Source of the DNA: Oscillospiraceae bacterium
Lineage (GTDB): Bacteria; Bacillota; Clostridia; Oscillospirales; Oscillospiraceae
DNA length: 64,000 nt
Assembly (NCBI GenBank): GCA_902778275.1
Contig: CACYXE010000006.1
Coordinates: forward strand, 23,282-87,281
Direction: 5' to 3'
The notes beneath the pieces were generated by a model. It was not told the DNA's origin and made no database searches. It saw nothing but the letters and a program-made list of their open reading frames with translations. This document shows positions 15,156-24,090 of this stretch, piece after piece. A program made the translations under genes and the position numbers. The first letter of the stretch is position 1. Each line of letters opens with the position of its first letter.

Positions 15156-16036
15156 TGGACACGAAGCGACAGACAAGCGACCGTATCTTGTCCTTGGAAG
15201 CTCCGGGAGATTTTCTCTCGGGGCTTCTGGGCGTTTCGGCGGCCTGTGAGCTGTCGCTGAAAGCGGGCAGCCTGCGGAGCCTGCCGGAGGAGTTCGGTCT
15301 CTGGCGGCTGATCGCGCCGATGTCCGGCCGCCTGCAGATCGCTTTCGGGGAGCGCAGCTGGCCGCTGGAACCCCAGCAGGCCGCGGCAGCGGACGGGCGG
15401 GAGGATCTGTCCCTGCTCCCGGCGGAGGATTGCCGGGTCTGCCTGATCGCCCTGCGGGGCGCTGCCGCCGATGCGGTCTTTGCCGATTGCCGGGTCAATG
15501 GCGGCCTGTTCTTTGAGCGCGGCGGCATTGCCGCGGAACGGATGCTCCATCTGCTCTCCACCGGGTCAGACCGGCAGGTCCCGGCCAAGGAGGCCTCTGA
15601 ATACGCCTATCAGCTGCTGATGGCCCTCAGCGGCAGCGGCAGCCCCGGCCCCGCCGGGCGGCGGAAGCTGCCGCCGGTGGTGGAGGCCGCCCTGGGCATT
15701 CTGCGCCGGGACTACGCTTTTCTGGAGGGGATCGGGGAACTGGCGGAGCGGCTGGAGGTCAGCCAGGAGTACCTGACCCGCTGCTTCGTCAAGTATATGG
15801 GCGTCACGCCGGGAAAATACCTGAACCAGGTCCGCATCGAAAACGCCATGCTCCTGCTGCGGCAGGGGCGGCACTCGGTGCAGTTCGTATCCGACGCCTG
15901 CGGCTTCTCCAACGGCAATTATTTTGCCCGGGTCTTCCGCAGCGCCGTGGGCATGAATCCCAGGGAATATGCCCGCTTACAGCATGCCCTGCCGCCGGAG
16001 GCGCAGGACCGGGAGGACAGCCTGTACGTGCTGTGA
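15155..16036 (+). CDS. AraC-family transcriptional regulator
   Basis: 293 residues. The N-terminal half is a divergent sensing domain without a recognised fold. The C-terminal 100 residues carry the double helix-turn-helix of AraC proteins: FLEGIGELAERLEVSQEYLTRCF (core LAERLEVSQEYLTRCF) and VSDACGFSNGNYFARVFRSAVGMNPREY (core CGFSNGNYFARVF, GMNPREY). It overlaps the ATPase stop by one base and is translationally coupled to it. The sensed ligand is probably a sugar of this locus. Targets are inferred to include the promoters around 7.2 and 13.9 kb. Confidence 0.88.
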   Translation: MDTKRQTSDRILSLEAPGDFLSGLLGVSAACELSLKAGSLRSLPEEFGLWRLIAPMSGRLQIAFGERSWPLEPQQAAAADGREDLSLLPAEDCRVCLIALRGAAADAVFADCRVNGGLFFERGGIAAERMLHLLSTGSDRQVPAKEASEYAYQLLMALSGSGSPGPAGRRKLPPVVEAALGILRRDYAFLEGIGELAERLEVSQEYLTRCFVKYMGVTPGKYLNQVRIENAMLLLRQGRHSVQFVSDACGFSNGNYFARVFRSAVGMNPREYARLQHALPPEAQDREDSLYVL

Positions 16037-16053
16037 CAACGATGCATACAGCA

Positions 16054-16092
16054 AACGACCCCTTACCGTGGCCTTCACGGTAAGGGGTCGTT
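16054..16092. terminator. Bidirectional terminator between araC-type gene and GH65 gene
   Basis: A perfect 17-bp stem (16054-16070 and 16076-16092) with a 5-base loop, between convergent genes. T tracts are modest on both sides. Confidence 0.85.
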
Positions 16093-16108
16093 CTCCTTTT
16101 ATGCTCTG

Positions 16109-18376
16109 TTATCGCAGCTCCACCGGTTCGCCGTAAGACTCGATGGTCAGCGGCTCCCCCCGGAGCAGCCGGTACTCCGCGCCCGCGGCCGTGCAGCGGA
16201 TCTGGATCAGCCGCCCGCGAAACTGCACGCGGAAGCCGTAGCCCTGCCACTGGGGCGGGCAGACCGGGGCGAAGGACAGGCGCCCCTCCCGGCAGCGCAT
16301 GCCGCCGAAGCCCTTGGTCACGCAGTTCCAGGTGCCGGCCATGTTGGCCATGTGCAGGCCGTCTTTGGTGTTGCGGTGCATGTCGTCCAGATCCAGCCGG
16401 GCGGAGGACATGAAGTAGTCGTAGGCCAGCGCCCGCTCCCCGATCTCGTTGGCCAGAATGGAGAACACCGCCATGGACAGGCTGGAGTCGTGGGTGGTGA
16501 TGCCGTCGTAAAAGACAAAGTTCTTTTTCTTCTCCTCCAAGGTATAGCGCTCCCCGTACTGGGTCATGGCCAGGATCAGGTCCGCCTGCTTGCAGATCCG
16601 ATGCCGGTAGATCGTCAGCCCGTGGTAGTGCATCAGCAGCGGATGCTTTTCCGCCGGGATGCTGTCCAGGGGCCAGGGCTTCCGGTCCATAAAGCCGTCG
16701 TCCTGGGGATAGATGCCGTCCCGGGCGGCCGGGTAATACATCTTCTCCGCCGCCCGCAGCCAGTCCTCGGGCTCCTCAGCCTCCAGAGCCAGCTCGGTGC
16801 GAAGCCGCCGCCAGTCCGCCGGCCGCTGCTCCCGCAGCAGCGTCAGCGCCGCCGCGGCGCTGCGGAAGTTCTCCTCGGCCACGCTGTTGGTGTAGACGTT
16901 GTTGTTGACCATGACGTTGTACTCGTCCGGCCCGGTCACGCAGTTGAGGACAAAGCGGCCGGCCTTCTCCTCGCTGAAAAAGCCCAGATCGTAGTACAGC
17001 CGCGCGGTCTCCGCCAGGATCTCCGCGCCGCAGCGGGCCAGGAAATCCAGGTCCTCCGTGACCGTATAATACTCCCACACCGCGTGGGCAATGTCCCCGT
17101 CGATGTGGTACTGGGCGGTGCCCGCCGGAAAATAGGCGCTGCACTCCTCCCCGTCGATGGTTCGCCAGGGGAAAAGCGCGCCTTTGTCATGCCCCATGAC
17201 GCGGGCCCGCTGCCGGGCCTTGGGCAGGATGGAGTAGCGCTGCTCCAGCAGCTTCCGCGCCAGCTCCGGCTGGGTATACAGGAATACCGGCAGGATGTAG
17301 GCCTCGGTATCCCAGAAGGTGTGGCCCTCATAGCCCTCGCCGGTGAGGCCCTTGGCGGCGATGTTTCGCCGTCCGTCCCGGCCCACCGACTGCAGCAGGT
17401 GGAACAGGTTGAAGCGCAGACCCTGGAGCAGAGCGTCGTCCCCCTGGATCTCCAGGCCCGCCTCCTCCCAGAAGGCGTCCAGATACGCCCGCTGCTCTTT
17501 CGCCAGCTCATCAAAGGTCGGCGCATCTGCCGCCCCGCGGAGGGCCGCATCCCACTGATCCGGCTCTCCCATTCGGGAGGCGGTATAGCAAATGCTCTTC
17601 TCCAGGCTCAGTTCTTCCCCGACGTCCAGCATCGTTGTCGCCGTCCAGACAGCTTTCCCCGCGTCGGCCTTCGTTTCAGAAGGCAGCTCGCTGCGATGCT
17701 CTGCCGCGCAGTTGATGATAAAGCCCGTGTTCTTGGTGCGCTGCTGCATGGCAATCCTTCCGCCCTCTGCCGCAAGCTTTTCGGTCACAAGGCGGCGATC
17801 CTTCCCCGTGGCGCCGCGGGGATCGTTGGGATCGCCCTCGGAGATGACCGCGGGAGCCAACTCGCTGCGCAGACTGACCAAGCAGCCTTCAGCCAGGCAG
17901 CGCAGGCGCAGCCGCGTCGCGGCCAGGTTCTGCCTTGTCAGGCTGACCAGCCGCTCCAGCTGTACATCCACCGTGGCGCCGCTTTCGGTCGTCCACATGA
18001 TGTGCCGCCGCAGGACGCCGTCACGCAGATCCAGCGTACGGCTGTGGGAGACCACGCAGCTTGTCCCCATATCCAGGGCCTCCTCATCCACCAGGATCAG
18101 CAGGTTCTTGGCGTCCATCACATTGCAGATGGTCTCGTGGTTTTTGGCATAGCCGTAGGCGGTCTCGCCGTAAACGATGGGCTCGGAATCAAACACGCCG
18201 TTGAGGAAGGTCCCCTGGACGGTCTCGGCGCCGGTGGCCTCTCCCTCTTCCAGATTGCCCCGCATGCCGATAAAACCGTTGCCAAGGGCGAAAACCGATT
18301 CGCTCTCCCGCAGATTCTCAGGACGAAAAACTTTTTCCGTGATCTCCCAGGGGTGGATGGGATATTGGTATTTCAT
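16109..18376 (-). CDS. GH65 disaccharide phosphorylase, probably maltose phosphorylase
   Basis: 755 residues, the usual GH65 length. The enzyme splits an alpha-glucosyl disaccharide with phosphate into beta-glucose 1-phosphate and glucose. Landmarks are an N-terminal beta-sandwich region with FALGNGFIGMRGN, the catalytic (alpha/alpha)6 barrel with GHTFWDTE (351-358), the catalytic acid E485 in TGPDEYN, HDSSLS for phosphate binding, and a small C-terminal beta domain. GH65 also includes kojibiose, trehalose and nigerose phosphorylases. Maltose is favoured only by the neighbouring alpha-glucoside uptake genes. It lies 15 bases after pgmB, whose product uses the beta-glucose 1-phosphate. GGGAGG lies 9 bases before the ATG. 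Confidence 0.92.
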   Translation of the reverse strand: MKYQYPIHPWEITEKVFRPENLRESESVFALGNGFIGMRGNLEEGEATGAETVQGTFLNGVFDSEPIVYGETAYGYAKNHETICNVMDAKNLLILVDEEALDMGTSCVVSHSRTLDLRDGVLRRHIMWTTESGATVDVQLERLVSLTRQNLAATRLRLRCLAEGCLVSLRSELAPAVISEGDPNDPRGATGKDRRLVTEKLAAEGGRIAMQQRTKNTGFIINCAAEHRSELPSETKADAGKAVWTATTMLDVGEELSLEKSICYTASRMGEPDQWDAALRGAADAPTFDELAKEQRAYLDAFWEEAGLEIQGDDALLQGLRFNLFHLLQSVGRDGRRNIAAKGLTGEGYEGHTFWDTEAYILPVFLYTQPELARKLLEQRYSILPKARQRARVMGHDKGALFPWRTIDGEECSAYFPAGTAQYHIDGDIAHAVWEYYTVTEDLDFLARCGAEILAETARLYYDLGFFSEEKAGRFVLNCVTGPDEYNVMVNNNVYTNSVAEENFRSAAAALTLLREQRPADWRRLRTELALEAEEPEDWLRAAEKMYYPAARDGIYPQDDGFMDRKPWPLDSIPAEKHPLLMHYHGLTIYRHRICKQADLILAMTQYGERYTLEEKKKNFVFYDGITTHDSSLSMAVFSILANEIGERALAYDYFMSSARLDLDDMHRNTKDGLHMANMAGTWNCVTKGFGGMRCREGRLSFAPVCPPQWQGYGFRVQFRGRLIQIRCTAAGAEYRLLRGEPLTIESYGEPVELR

Positions 18377-18391
18377 GATACGGCGCCTCCC

Positions 18392-19030
18392 TCAGTCCAC
18401 ACAGTCCAGCAGATCCCGGAACGTGGACAGATTATAGGTGGCCAGACCGCAGGCCACCGCATCGCCGATGGCGGCGGCGTCCATGCCGGCAGCCCGGGCC
18501 GCCTGGATACCGGCCTTGGCGTCCTCTACCACCAGGCAGACGCCAGGCTCCAGCCCCAGAAACTCGGCCGCTTTCAGAAAGACCTCCGGGTCCGGCTTGG
18601 ATCGGCTGATATTGGTGCCGTCCGAGATCTTGTCGAAGTAGTCCCCCAGGCCGATCTGCCCCAGGATGAATTTGGCGTTCTTGCTGGAAGAGCCGATGGC
18701 CAGCAGCAGGCCCTTCCGCCGCAGGGCATCCAGGGTCTCCTTCACCTCCGGCGCCAGATCCGCCGGGGACATCCGCGCCAGCAGCTTTCGGTACAGCTCG
18801 TTTTTCTCCGTGGCGGCGGCCTCTTTTTCCTCGTCCGTCAGGACACCGTCATAGCGTTCCAGCACGATCTCCAGACTGGCCATCCGGGACACGCCCCGCA
18901 GCCGGTTGTTGATGGTCTCGTCAAAATAGATCCCCAGCTTGTCGGCCAGGGCCTTCCATGCCAGGTAATGGTATTGGTCCGTGGAGCAGATCACACCGTC
19001 CAGATCAAAAATAATCCCTTGATATTTCAT
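18392..19030 (-). CDS. pgmB: Beta-phosphoglucomutase
   Basis: 212 residues of the HAD superfamily. The nucleophile and acid/base D9 and D11 are in IIFDLDGV, followed by the cap residues YHYLAWKALADKLG, GSSSKN (motif II), K in SKPDPEVFLKAAE (motif III) and VVEDAKAGIQAA (motif IV). It converts beta-glucose 1-phosphate made by the GH65 phosphorylase into glucose 6-phosphate. An open frame continues far upstream, but AGGAGG 8 bases before the ATG at 19030 and the homologous N-terminus fix the start. It is first gene of a two-gene phosphorolysis operon with its own promoter. Confidence 0.93.
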   Translation of the reverse strand: MKYQGIIFDLDGVICSTDQYHYLAWKALADKLGIYFDETINNRLRGVSRMASLEIVLERYDGVLTDEEKEAAATEKNELYRKLLARMSPADLAPEVKETLDALRRKGLLLAIGSSSKNAKFILGQIGLGDYFDKISDGTNISRSKPDPEVFLKAAEFLGLEPGVCLVVEDAKAGIQAARAAGMDAAAIGDAVACGLATYNLSTFRDLLDCVD

Positions 19031-19073
19031 GCAGAGTCCCTCCTGCTTTTTCATTGAAATCGTATGCGCCCTC

Positions 19074-19102
19074 ATCTTACCGTAGTTGCGCTCCAAAGTC
19101 AA
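19074..19102 (-). promoter_or_regulatory. Promoter of the pgmB-GH65 operon
   Basis: TTGACT, 17 bases, TAAGAT on the minus strand, about 44 bases before the pgmB start. Confidence 0.78.
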
Positions 19103-19117
19103 ACCCCACAGCAACAG

Positions 19118-19146
19118 AAAACGCCCCGCACAGCCGCCGGGCGTTT
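19118..19146 (-). terminator. Terminator of the LysE-family gene
   Basis: An 8-bp stem (AAACGCCC with GGGCGTTT, outer limits about 19118-19146) lies just past the LysE stop codon on the minus strand and is followed by TTTTC. Confidence 0.7.
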
Positions 19147-19152
19147 CGATGT

Positions 19153-19746
19153 TCAATGGGGGATCACCAGACTCACCGCGCACAGAGCCAGCGAGACGGC
19201 CATGACGATGTCCACCGTTTTCTGATGTTTGGCAAACAGGTTTTTTAGTTGAGCCCCGGCAAAGAGCCAGACCAGATTGCAGGCGGGGCCTGTCAGTTCC
19301 AAAAACAGCCCTGCCCCCAGCAGCCACCAAAGGGATCGGGTATAGGGCAGCACGAAGGAGCTCAGCGCCGTGAAGCAGAACAGGATGACCTTCACGTTGG
19401 TCAGGTTGACCAGCAGTCCGGTGCGAAAGCCCGGCCGGCGCGTGTCCTCCTCCGGGGCCGTCCCGGCGCTGCGCAGCATGTGCCAGGCCAGATAGAGGAT
19501 ATAGGCAGCGCCGATCCAGGAGAGGTATTGCACATAGGGCCCCAGCACGTCCCCCAGCAGGCGGCTGATGAGCACGGCGGCCATGCTGTCGATGAAAAAG
19601 CCGGTGGCCAAGCCCCGCCACTGCCGCAGGGCAACGGTCCGCCCGTAGCGCAGGGCCGTGGACAGGGAGCAGAGGTTCGCCGGGCCCGGCGTGATGGCGG
19701 TGATATAGCAGTACAGCAGAAACGACGGCAGAATGGAGACCGGCAC
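19153..19746 (-). CDS. LysE-family amino-acid exporter (GTG start)
   Basis: 197 residues with about six hydrophobic segments. The N-terminal SILPSFLLYCYITAITPGPANLCSLS carries the LysE/RhtB signature TPGPANL, and NLTNVKVILFCF is the second conserved segment. Members export basic or neutral amino acids or their analogues; the substrate here is unknown. The open frame extends over 800 bases upstream without sense. The start was taken as GTG at 19746, about 10 bases after a GAGAGG box, which gives the usual family length. It is a single-gene unit divergent from the VWA-protein gene. Confidence 0.85.
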   Translation of the reverse strand: MPVSILPSFLLYCYITAITPGPANLCSLSTALRYGRTVALRQWRGLATGFFIDSMAAVLISRLLGDVLGPYVQYLSWIGAAYILYLAWHMLRSAGTAPEEDTRRPGFRTGLLVNLTNVKVILFCFTALSSFVLPYTRSLWWLLGAGLFLELTGPACNLVWLFAGAQLKNLFAKHQKTVDIVMAVSLALCAVSLVIPH

Positions 19747-19778
19747 GAGAACACTTCCTCTCCCCAGGGAATGGAGCA

Positions 19779-19807
19779 AGTATAGCAGATGCCGTCCGGT
19801 TTGAAAA
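19779..19807 (-). promoter_or_regulatory. Probable promoter of the LysE-family gene
   Basis: TATACT at 19784-19779 on the minus strand, with a weak TTTTCA -35 about 17 bases upstream. Confidence 0.5.
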
Positions 19808-19862
19808 GCCAGATTTTGGATTTTGCCCTGTGTTTTCTTTGTCATCCCTTGATGCCGAGCCC

Positions 19863-19891
19863 TTGACTTTCCCGCAGGCGGCGGGTAGAAT
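19863..19891 (+). promoter_or_regulatory. Promoter of the VWA-protein gene
   Basis: TTGACT, 17 bases, TAGAAT, 65 bases upstream of the ATG at 19957. Confidence 0.75.
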
Positions 19892-19956
19892 CCAGGCTGT
19901 GGGGCGGCGGTCCGCCGTTTCCACAGAGAGAGGACGAACGGGGAGGCGTGTTTTTC

Positions 19957-21681
19957 ATGAATGCGGTCAGCGAAATCCAGGCACGCCGTGCGGAAAATAT
20001 CATCTGGACCTGCGCGGGGCGCTATGACTTCTCCCCGGATTTCAAGGCCTTTGATCAGGACGGCAGCGCCGACCTGTACTTTAACTGCATCCTGGGCGCG
20101 GCCCGCTGTCACTATGACTACGCCTGTTTCGATCCGCTCTTCGCCGCTTTCGAGCGGGAGGAGGACGCGGACACCTATGTGGGTCTGTTCTGGCTGGGCT
20201 TGGAAAACGCGGTCTACCCCCGGGAACAGGCGCGCCGCCCGGTGCTGGAGGGGCTGCGCATGCAGTACGCCCGGGATTTCATCGCCGCTTTTGAGGACAC
20301 CGGCGCCATCCGCCCGGCGGACGATTTCCATCTGCTGGACGCATTGTCCCTGGCCCACTGGCACCGGGTCCTGGGCGAGGAACCGAAGCTCAGCGGCTAT
20401 GACATCACGCTGCTGGACGAGCTGGAGTTCAGCCCGGATCTGAGCAGCGAAGAGATCGCCGCCCGGGCCGGGGAGCTGTTCCGGCACTGGTTCCAGATCC
20501 GCGCCCGGGAGCGCAAAGAACAGCGCCGGCTGCAGCTGCCGGGTCTGCGCAAGCGGGACAAAGTCCTGCGCGCCGGACGGCTGCGGCACTTCGGCGGCGG
20601 TTTTCTGGAGCGCAGCGGAAGCTCCGGCGGCAGCGCTGTCGGCGGCCAGGCCGAAAACGCCCTGGCCACCAAGATGAGCGCCTCGGAACTGCGCGCCTTC
20701 ATGGAGACCAAGTTCGGCAAGTCCCTCTATTCTCCCCGGGAACAGGCCGCGGTGGAGCGCAGTCTATGCACCGGCGGTCACTGCGGCTGCCATCTGCTCT
20801 TCACCGCCGGGGAGCCCTGTGAAAAATCCAGGATCCAGAGCGCTTTCGAGGCCCTGTCCCGACAGCAGGAGGCGGCCCAGATTCAAAAGAACCGCCGCTA
20901 TTATCAGGACAATCTGGCCCGGAACCGGACCGCCATATCGCAGCTGAGCGGCAAGATCCGAAACTCCGTGCTGCTCCATCTGCAGCCCGCCCCGGTCAAG
21001 GCGGACACAGGGGCGCTGAACGGCCGGCTGGTCTGGCGCGCCGCGGTCGTGGAAGACGAGCGGGTCTTCCTCCGGCGGGAAAACGAGGACGCGGGAGACC
21101 TGAGCGTGGATCTGCTGCTGGACGCCTCCACCTCCCAAAAGGAGCGCCAGGAGCTGATCTCCACCCAGGCCTACATCATCGCGGAGGCGCTGAGCCGCTG
21201 CGGCATCCCCGTCCGGGTGCTGTCCTTTTGCTCCATGACCGGCTATACGGTCCTGCGCGTCTTCCGGGAGTATCAAAAGCCCGGAGACGACAGCCGGATC
21301 TTTGAATACGTCTCCAACGGCTGCAACCGGGACGGCCTTGCCGTCCGGGCGGCCCACTACCTGATCGGCCGGGCGCCTTACGAGCACAAGCTGCTGATCG
21401 TCCTGTCCGACGTGAAGCCCAACGACGTAGTGAAGCTCCCGGTTGCCGGCGGCGGCGAGGGAGCCGCCTACGAAAAGCAGGCGGGCCTGCGGGACACCGC
21501 CCTTGAGGTGCGCAGCGCCCGCGCCGACGGCATCGCGGTGCTGTGCATCTTCACCGGCAAGGATGAGGACCTGCCCGCCGCCCGCCTGGTCTACGGCCGG
21601 GACTTCGTCCGTATCCGCAGCATCGATCAGCTGGCTGACACGGTGGGACTGCTGATCCAAAATCAGATCAAAAACTTTTGA
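19957..21681 (+). CDS. CobT/NorD-like VWA-domain protein
   Basis: 574 residues, cytoplasmic. The N-terminal two thirds are helical and lack a known domain. The C-terminal part (about residues 370-574) is a von Willebrand A domain with the metal-site motif LLLDASTSQ (D389, S391, S393), similar to the VWA domains of CobT and of NorD-type nitric-oxide-reductase activation proteins, as whose relatives such genes are usually named. VWA proteins of this kind normally work with a MoxR- or CobS-like AAA ATPase. None is adjacent here, nor are cobalamin or nor genes, so its partner must be elsewhere. GGGAGG lies 10 bases before the ATG; a GTG nine bases upstream is too close. Confidence 0.75.
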   Translation: MNAVSEIQARRAENIIWTCAGRYDFSPDFKAFDQDGSADLYFNCILGAARCHYDYACFDPLFAAFEREEDADTYVGLFWLGLENAVYPREQARRPVLEGLRMQYARDFIAAFEDTGAIRPADDFHLLDALSLAHWHRVLGEEPKLSGYDITLLDELEFSPDLSSEEIAARAGELFRHWFQIRARERKEQRRLQLPGLRKRDKVLRAGRLRHFGGGFLERSGSSGGSAVGGQAENALATKMSASELRAFMETKFGKSLYSPREQAAVERSLCTGGHCGCHLLFTAGEPCEKSRIQSAFEALSRQQEAAQIQKNRRYYQDNLARNRTAISQLSGKIRNSVLLHLQPAPVKADTGALNGRLVWRAAVVEDERVFLRRENEDAGDLSVDLLLDASTSQKERQELISTQAYIIAEALSRCGIPVRVLSFCSMTGYTVLRVFREYQKPGDDSRIFEYVSNGCNRDGLAVRAAHYLIGRAPYEHKLLIVLSDVKPNDVVKLPVAGGGEGAAYEKQAGLRDTALEVRSARADGIAVLCIFTGKDEDLPAARLVYGRDFVRIRSIDQLADTVGLLIQNQIKNF

Positions 21682-21725
21682 ACAGGCAGAGGGCCGCCCC
21701 GGATGGGGCGGCCCTCTGCCTGTTC
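21680..21725. terminator. Bidirectional terminator
   Basis: A perfect 21-bp stem (21680-21700 and 21705-21725) with a 4-base loop, between the convergent VWA and DUF2974 genes; it overlaps the last base of the VWA stop region. Confidence 0.85.
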
Positions 21726-21735
21726 ATCATACTGC

Positions 21736-22842
21736 TTATTCTTTCTCCGTGATCTTCTCCAGTCGCTTTCGGACCGAGACGGGGATCCTGTGTTTGACCA
21801 TTTGCCTGGGCAGATCGCCGAGGGTCTTCCTGGTGACGGCGCTGGACTTCTCCAGCCTGCGCAGCACCGCCTCCAGGCCGGCGGGCCCCTCGTCATCCAG
21901 CTGATCCAGATTCCTGGCGCCGCCGGCGGCCAGCGCAGCGAACAGCTCATCGGTGAAAATCACCCGGTCCTCCTGGGAGATGTCCGCGATCCAGTCGTTC
22001 AGCGCAGCGTTGATCAGCTGGCCGGCGGGCTCATCCCGATCCAACAGCGCAAGATCTCCGTGGTCGATGCCCCAGGTGGCCAGGCTGTGCTGCATCAGCC
22101 CCTTGGCCGAAGACCGCACGATCCGGGTATCCGTTATCTGCGGCTCAAACAGCTTGCCCACCACGGAAAAGCCGGGGATGACGCGGGTGGTCCTGGCGTC
22201 GATCCGCTCCATGCAGCCCAGATCCATGACCTCCGGACAGAGGCCCGGTCCGTCCAGCAGATACACGCGCTCCACCCGCTGCCACAGCTCCTCTTCCAAC
22301 AGGCAGGCGGTATACAGGGCCAGATTTCCGCCCTTGGAGTGTCCGCCCAGCAGCCAGCGGCGGCCGGGCTTCAGCTGCGCTCTGGCATACCGCAGGGCCA
22401 TCTCCTGGGCCTCGGTGCGGCAGAAGCTGATCATGAAATCCTCTTTCCAGCCGGCCAGGCTGTTGTCCGTGCCCCGGTAGGCCAGGAAGGACAGATCCGC
22501 CTCATCGTGGAAGCACACGGCGGAAAACTGCAGCGGCGGCTGGCTGCGGCTGCGGTCCACATAGTTCGTCATCCGCAGCTGCCCGAAGCGCCGGGACGCG
22601 GCGGCCAGCTCCAGGATCTGCCGGTAGCCCAGGTCTTTGCCGGTGATCATGAGCCGCGCGCGCCCTTCGGCAAGCATGTCGGCGCAGTCTTTCACACGGT
22701 GCACCCCGCTGCGCTTTTCAAACACCGGGGCCAGGTCAAAGTAACTGATGACGCACAGGATCAGCGCGTCGGCTTCCCGAAAGCCGGTGGCGGAAAAGGG
22801 GTAGTCCCCCATCCACTGAATATAATCGGAGAGATTGTCCAC
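21736..22842 (-). CDS. DUF2974 lipase-like alpha/beta hydrolase (GTG start)
   Basis: 368 residues. The nucleophile elbow GHSKGG (167-172, S169) and the preceding FLAYRGTDNSLAGWKEDF identify DUF2974, a family of intracellular, lipase-like alpha/beta hydrolases common in Firmicutes. The substrate is unknown. The start codon is GTG at 22842, with GGGAGG 8 bases upstream overlapping the end of the M28 gene, which stops 3 bases before. It is the third gene of the uvrA-like/M28/DUF2974 operon. No signal peptide is seen. Confidence 0.85.
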   Translation of the reverse strand: MDNLSDYIQWMGDYPFSATGFREADALILCVISYFDLAPVFEKRSGVHRVKDCADMLAEGRARLMITGKDLGYRQILELAAASRRFGQLRMTNYVDRSRSQPPLQFSAVCFHDEADLSFLAYRGTDNSLAGWKEDFMISFCRTEAQEMALRYARAQLKPGRRWLLGGHSKGGNLALYTACLLEEELWQRVERVYLLDGPGLCPEVMDLGCMERIDARTTRVIPGFSVVGKLFEPQITDTRIVRSSAKGLMQHSLATWGIDHGDLALLDRDEPAGQLINAALNDWIADISQEDRVIFTDELFAALAAGGARNLDQLDDEGPAGLEAVLRRLEKSSAVTRKTLGDLPRQMVKHRIPVSVRKRLEKITEKE

Positions 22843-22845
22843 GCT

Positions 22846-24090
22846 TTACACCTCCCTGTCCAAGGCGCCCCGGTCCAACTCCTCCAGCAGACGCACCGTG
22901 GCGCGATAGCAGTTTTCCAACCCCGTCCGGTCCAGATTGTCATAGCTGTCCCGGCGGGTGTGATAGTAGTCCTCCAGCTTGTGATTGAGCCCTGTAACGG
23001 CCACGGCGCGAAAGCCGCCCTGGCAAAAGGCCGCGCTGTCGGTGGCGCCGCCCAGGGGCGGCACCCAGCCCCGGCGGCAGGGGACGTCCTGCTCCGCGGC
23101 GCTGCGCAAAAACAGCTCGCCCATGGCTGCGTCCGCCTTTACCGTGCCGTTCAGGTCCCGGAAATTGACCATCAGATAACGGGGATCGTGGATGGTATCG
23201 AAGCTGTAGATATAGGTGGGCACGTCCCGGTAGTCCTCCCGGTGGGCCCGGCACCAGGCCTTGGCGCCCCGCAGGCCGGATTCCTCCGAGCCGGTGAGCA
23301 GCACGCCCACCTCCGTATGCTCCAGCGCAAGTCCCGCCTGCTCCATGGCGCGCAGCAGGGCGATGCCCATATAGCAGCCGCTCAGGTCGTCGTTGGCCCC
23401 GTCCACCACCCGACGGCGGTTTCGCAGGAAGGGCAGACCGATCCATGCGGGCAGGAACAGCAGGCAGATCCGTCCGGCGGTCCGTACCCAGACGCCGGCA
23501 CCCGCCAGGCGGCAGACGGCCAAACCCATGCAGCAGAACACGCCCAGGGTGGCCAGTACCACATGGGCCTCAAAGGCCACACCGCCCAGGTAGTAATTGA
23601 GGGGCCACTCCCAGGCCGCGTCGATGTGGCCGTTGAAGAAGACCCGGCGGCGCAGCTCTCCGGTACAGGGGCGCAGGGCCGTCACGTTGGTCCCCTCCCG
23701 GGTGGGGAAAAAGGGGTCCACCACCCGGTGGTACAGGATAAACTGGAGCAGCATCAGGGCGAAGGCCGCCGCCCCGAACAAAAGGCACAGCCCGGGCGAA
23801 AAGAAGAAGCACAGACAGCACAGCAGATCCAGGGCTGTGGAGAAGTACAGATAGCCGTAGAAGGCCCCGGGCTGCTCCCGGAAGCTCTCGATCTGTACCC
23901 GGGGGCAGCCGCAGTCCTTTCGCAGGACCTCCGCCATGTATGCGCCCGCTTCCCGCTCGCCCCGGGTACCGGGGCTGCGGGGCTTCATGTCCCGGCAGAT
24001 GCGGGTGATCTCCCGGACCATGTAGTCCACGCTGCCGCCCGCCTCCCGGCGCAGCCGCGCAAAGATTTTATCTTTTTCCGTGTCTGTCAA
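22846..24090 (-). CDS. Membrane-linked M28-family peptidase (TTG start)
   Basis: 414 residues. Zinc-peptidase family M28 motifs are in order: FNGHIDAAWEW (H and D ligands), VDGANDDLSGCYMG (D), TGSEESGLRGAKAW (catalytic E and E ligand), SFDTIHDPR and a C-terminal HTRRDSYDNLD (H ligand). Hydrophobic segments near residues 85-125 and again near 185-225 suggest membrane association, with the peptidase split by the second pair. Upstream in-frame ATG codons lie inside the previous gene. A TTG at 24090 with AGGAAAG 6-7 bases upstream overlaps that gene's stop (TTGA) and was chosen. Likely an aminopeptidase; substrate unknown. Confidence 0.82.
   Translation of the reverse strand: MTDTEKDKIFARLRREAGGSVDYMVREITRICRDMKPRSPGTRGEREAGAYMAEVLRKDCGCPRVQIESFREQPGAFYGYLYFSTALDLLCCLCFFFSPGLCLLFGAAAFALMLLQFILYHRVVDPFFPTREGTNVTALRPCTGELRRRVFFNGHIDAAWEWPLNYYLGGVAFEAHVVLATLGVFCCMGLAVCRLAGAGVWVRTAGRICLLFLPAWIGLPFLRNRRRVVDGANDDLSGCYMGIALLRAMEQAGLALEHTEVGVLLTGSEESGLRGAKAWCRAHREDYRDVPTYIYSFDTIHDPRYLMVNFRDLNGTVKADAAMGELFLRSAAEQDVPCRRGWVPPLGGATDSAAFCQGGFRAVAVTGLNHKLEDYYHTRRDSYDNLDRTGLENCYRATVRLLEELDRGALDREV

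Noticed and set aside
16352-19057. 901-codon open frame on the plus strand
   Set aside because: Antisense to the GH65 phosphorylase and pgmB genes, which have all catalytic motifs; same GC effect.
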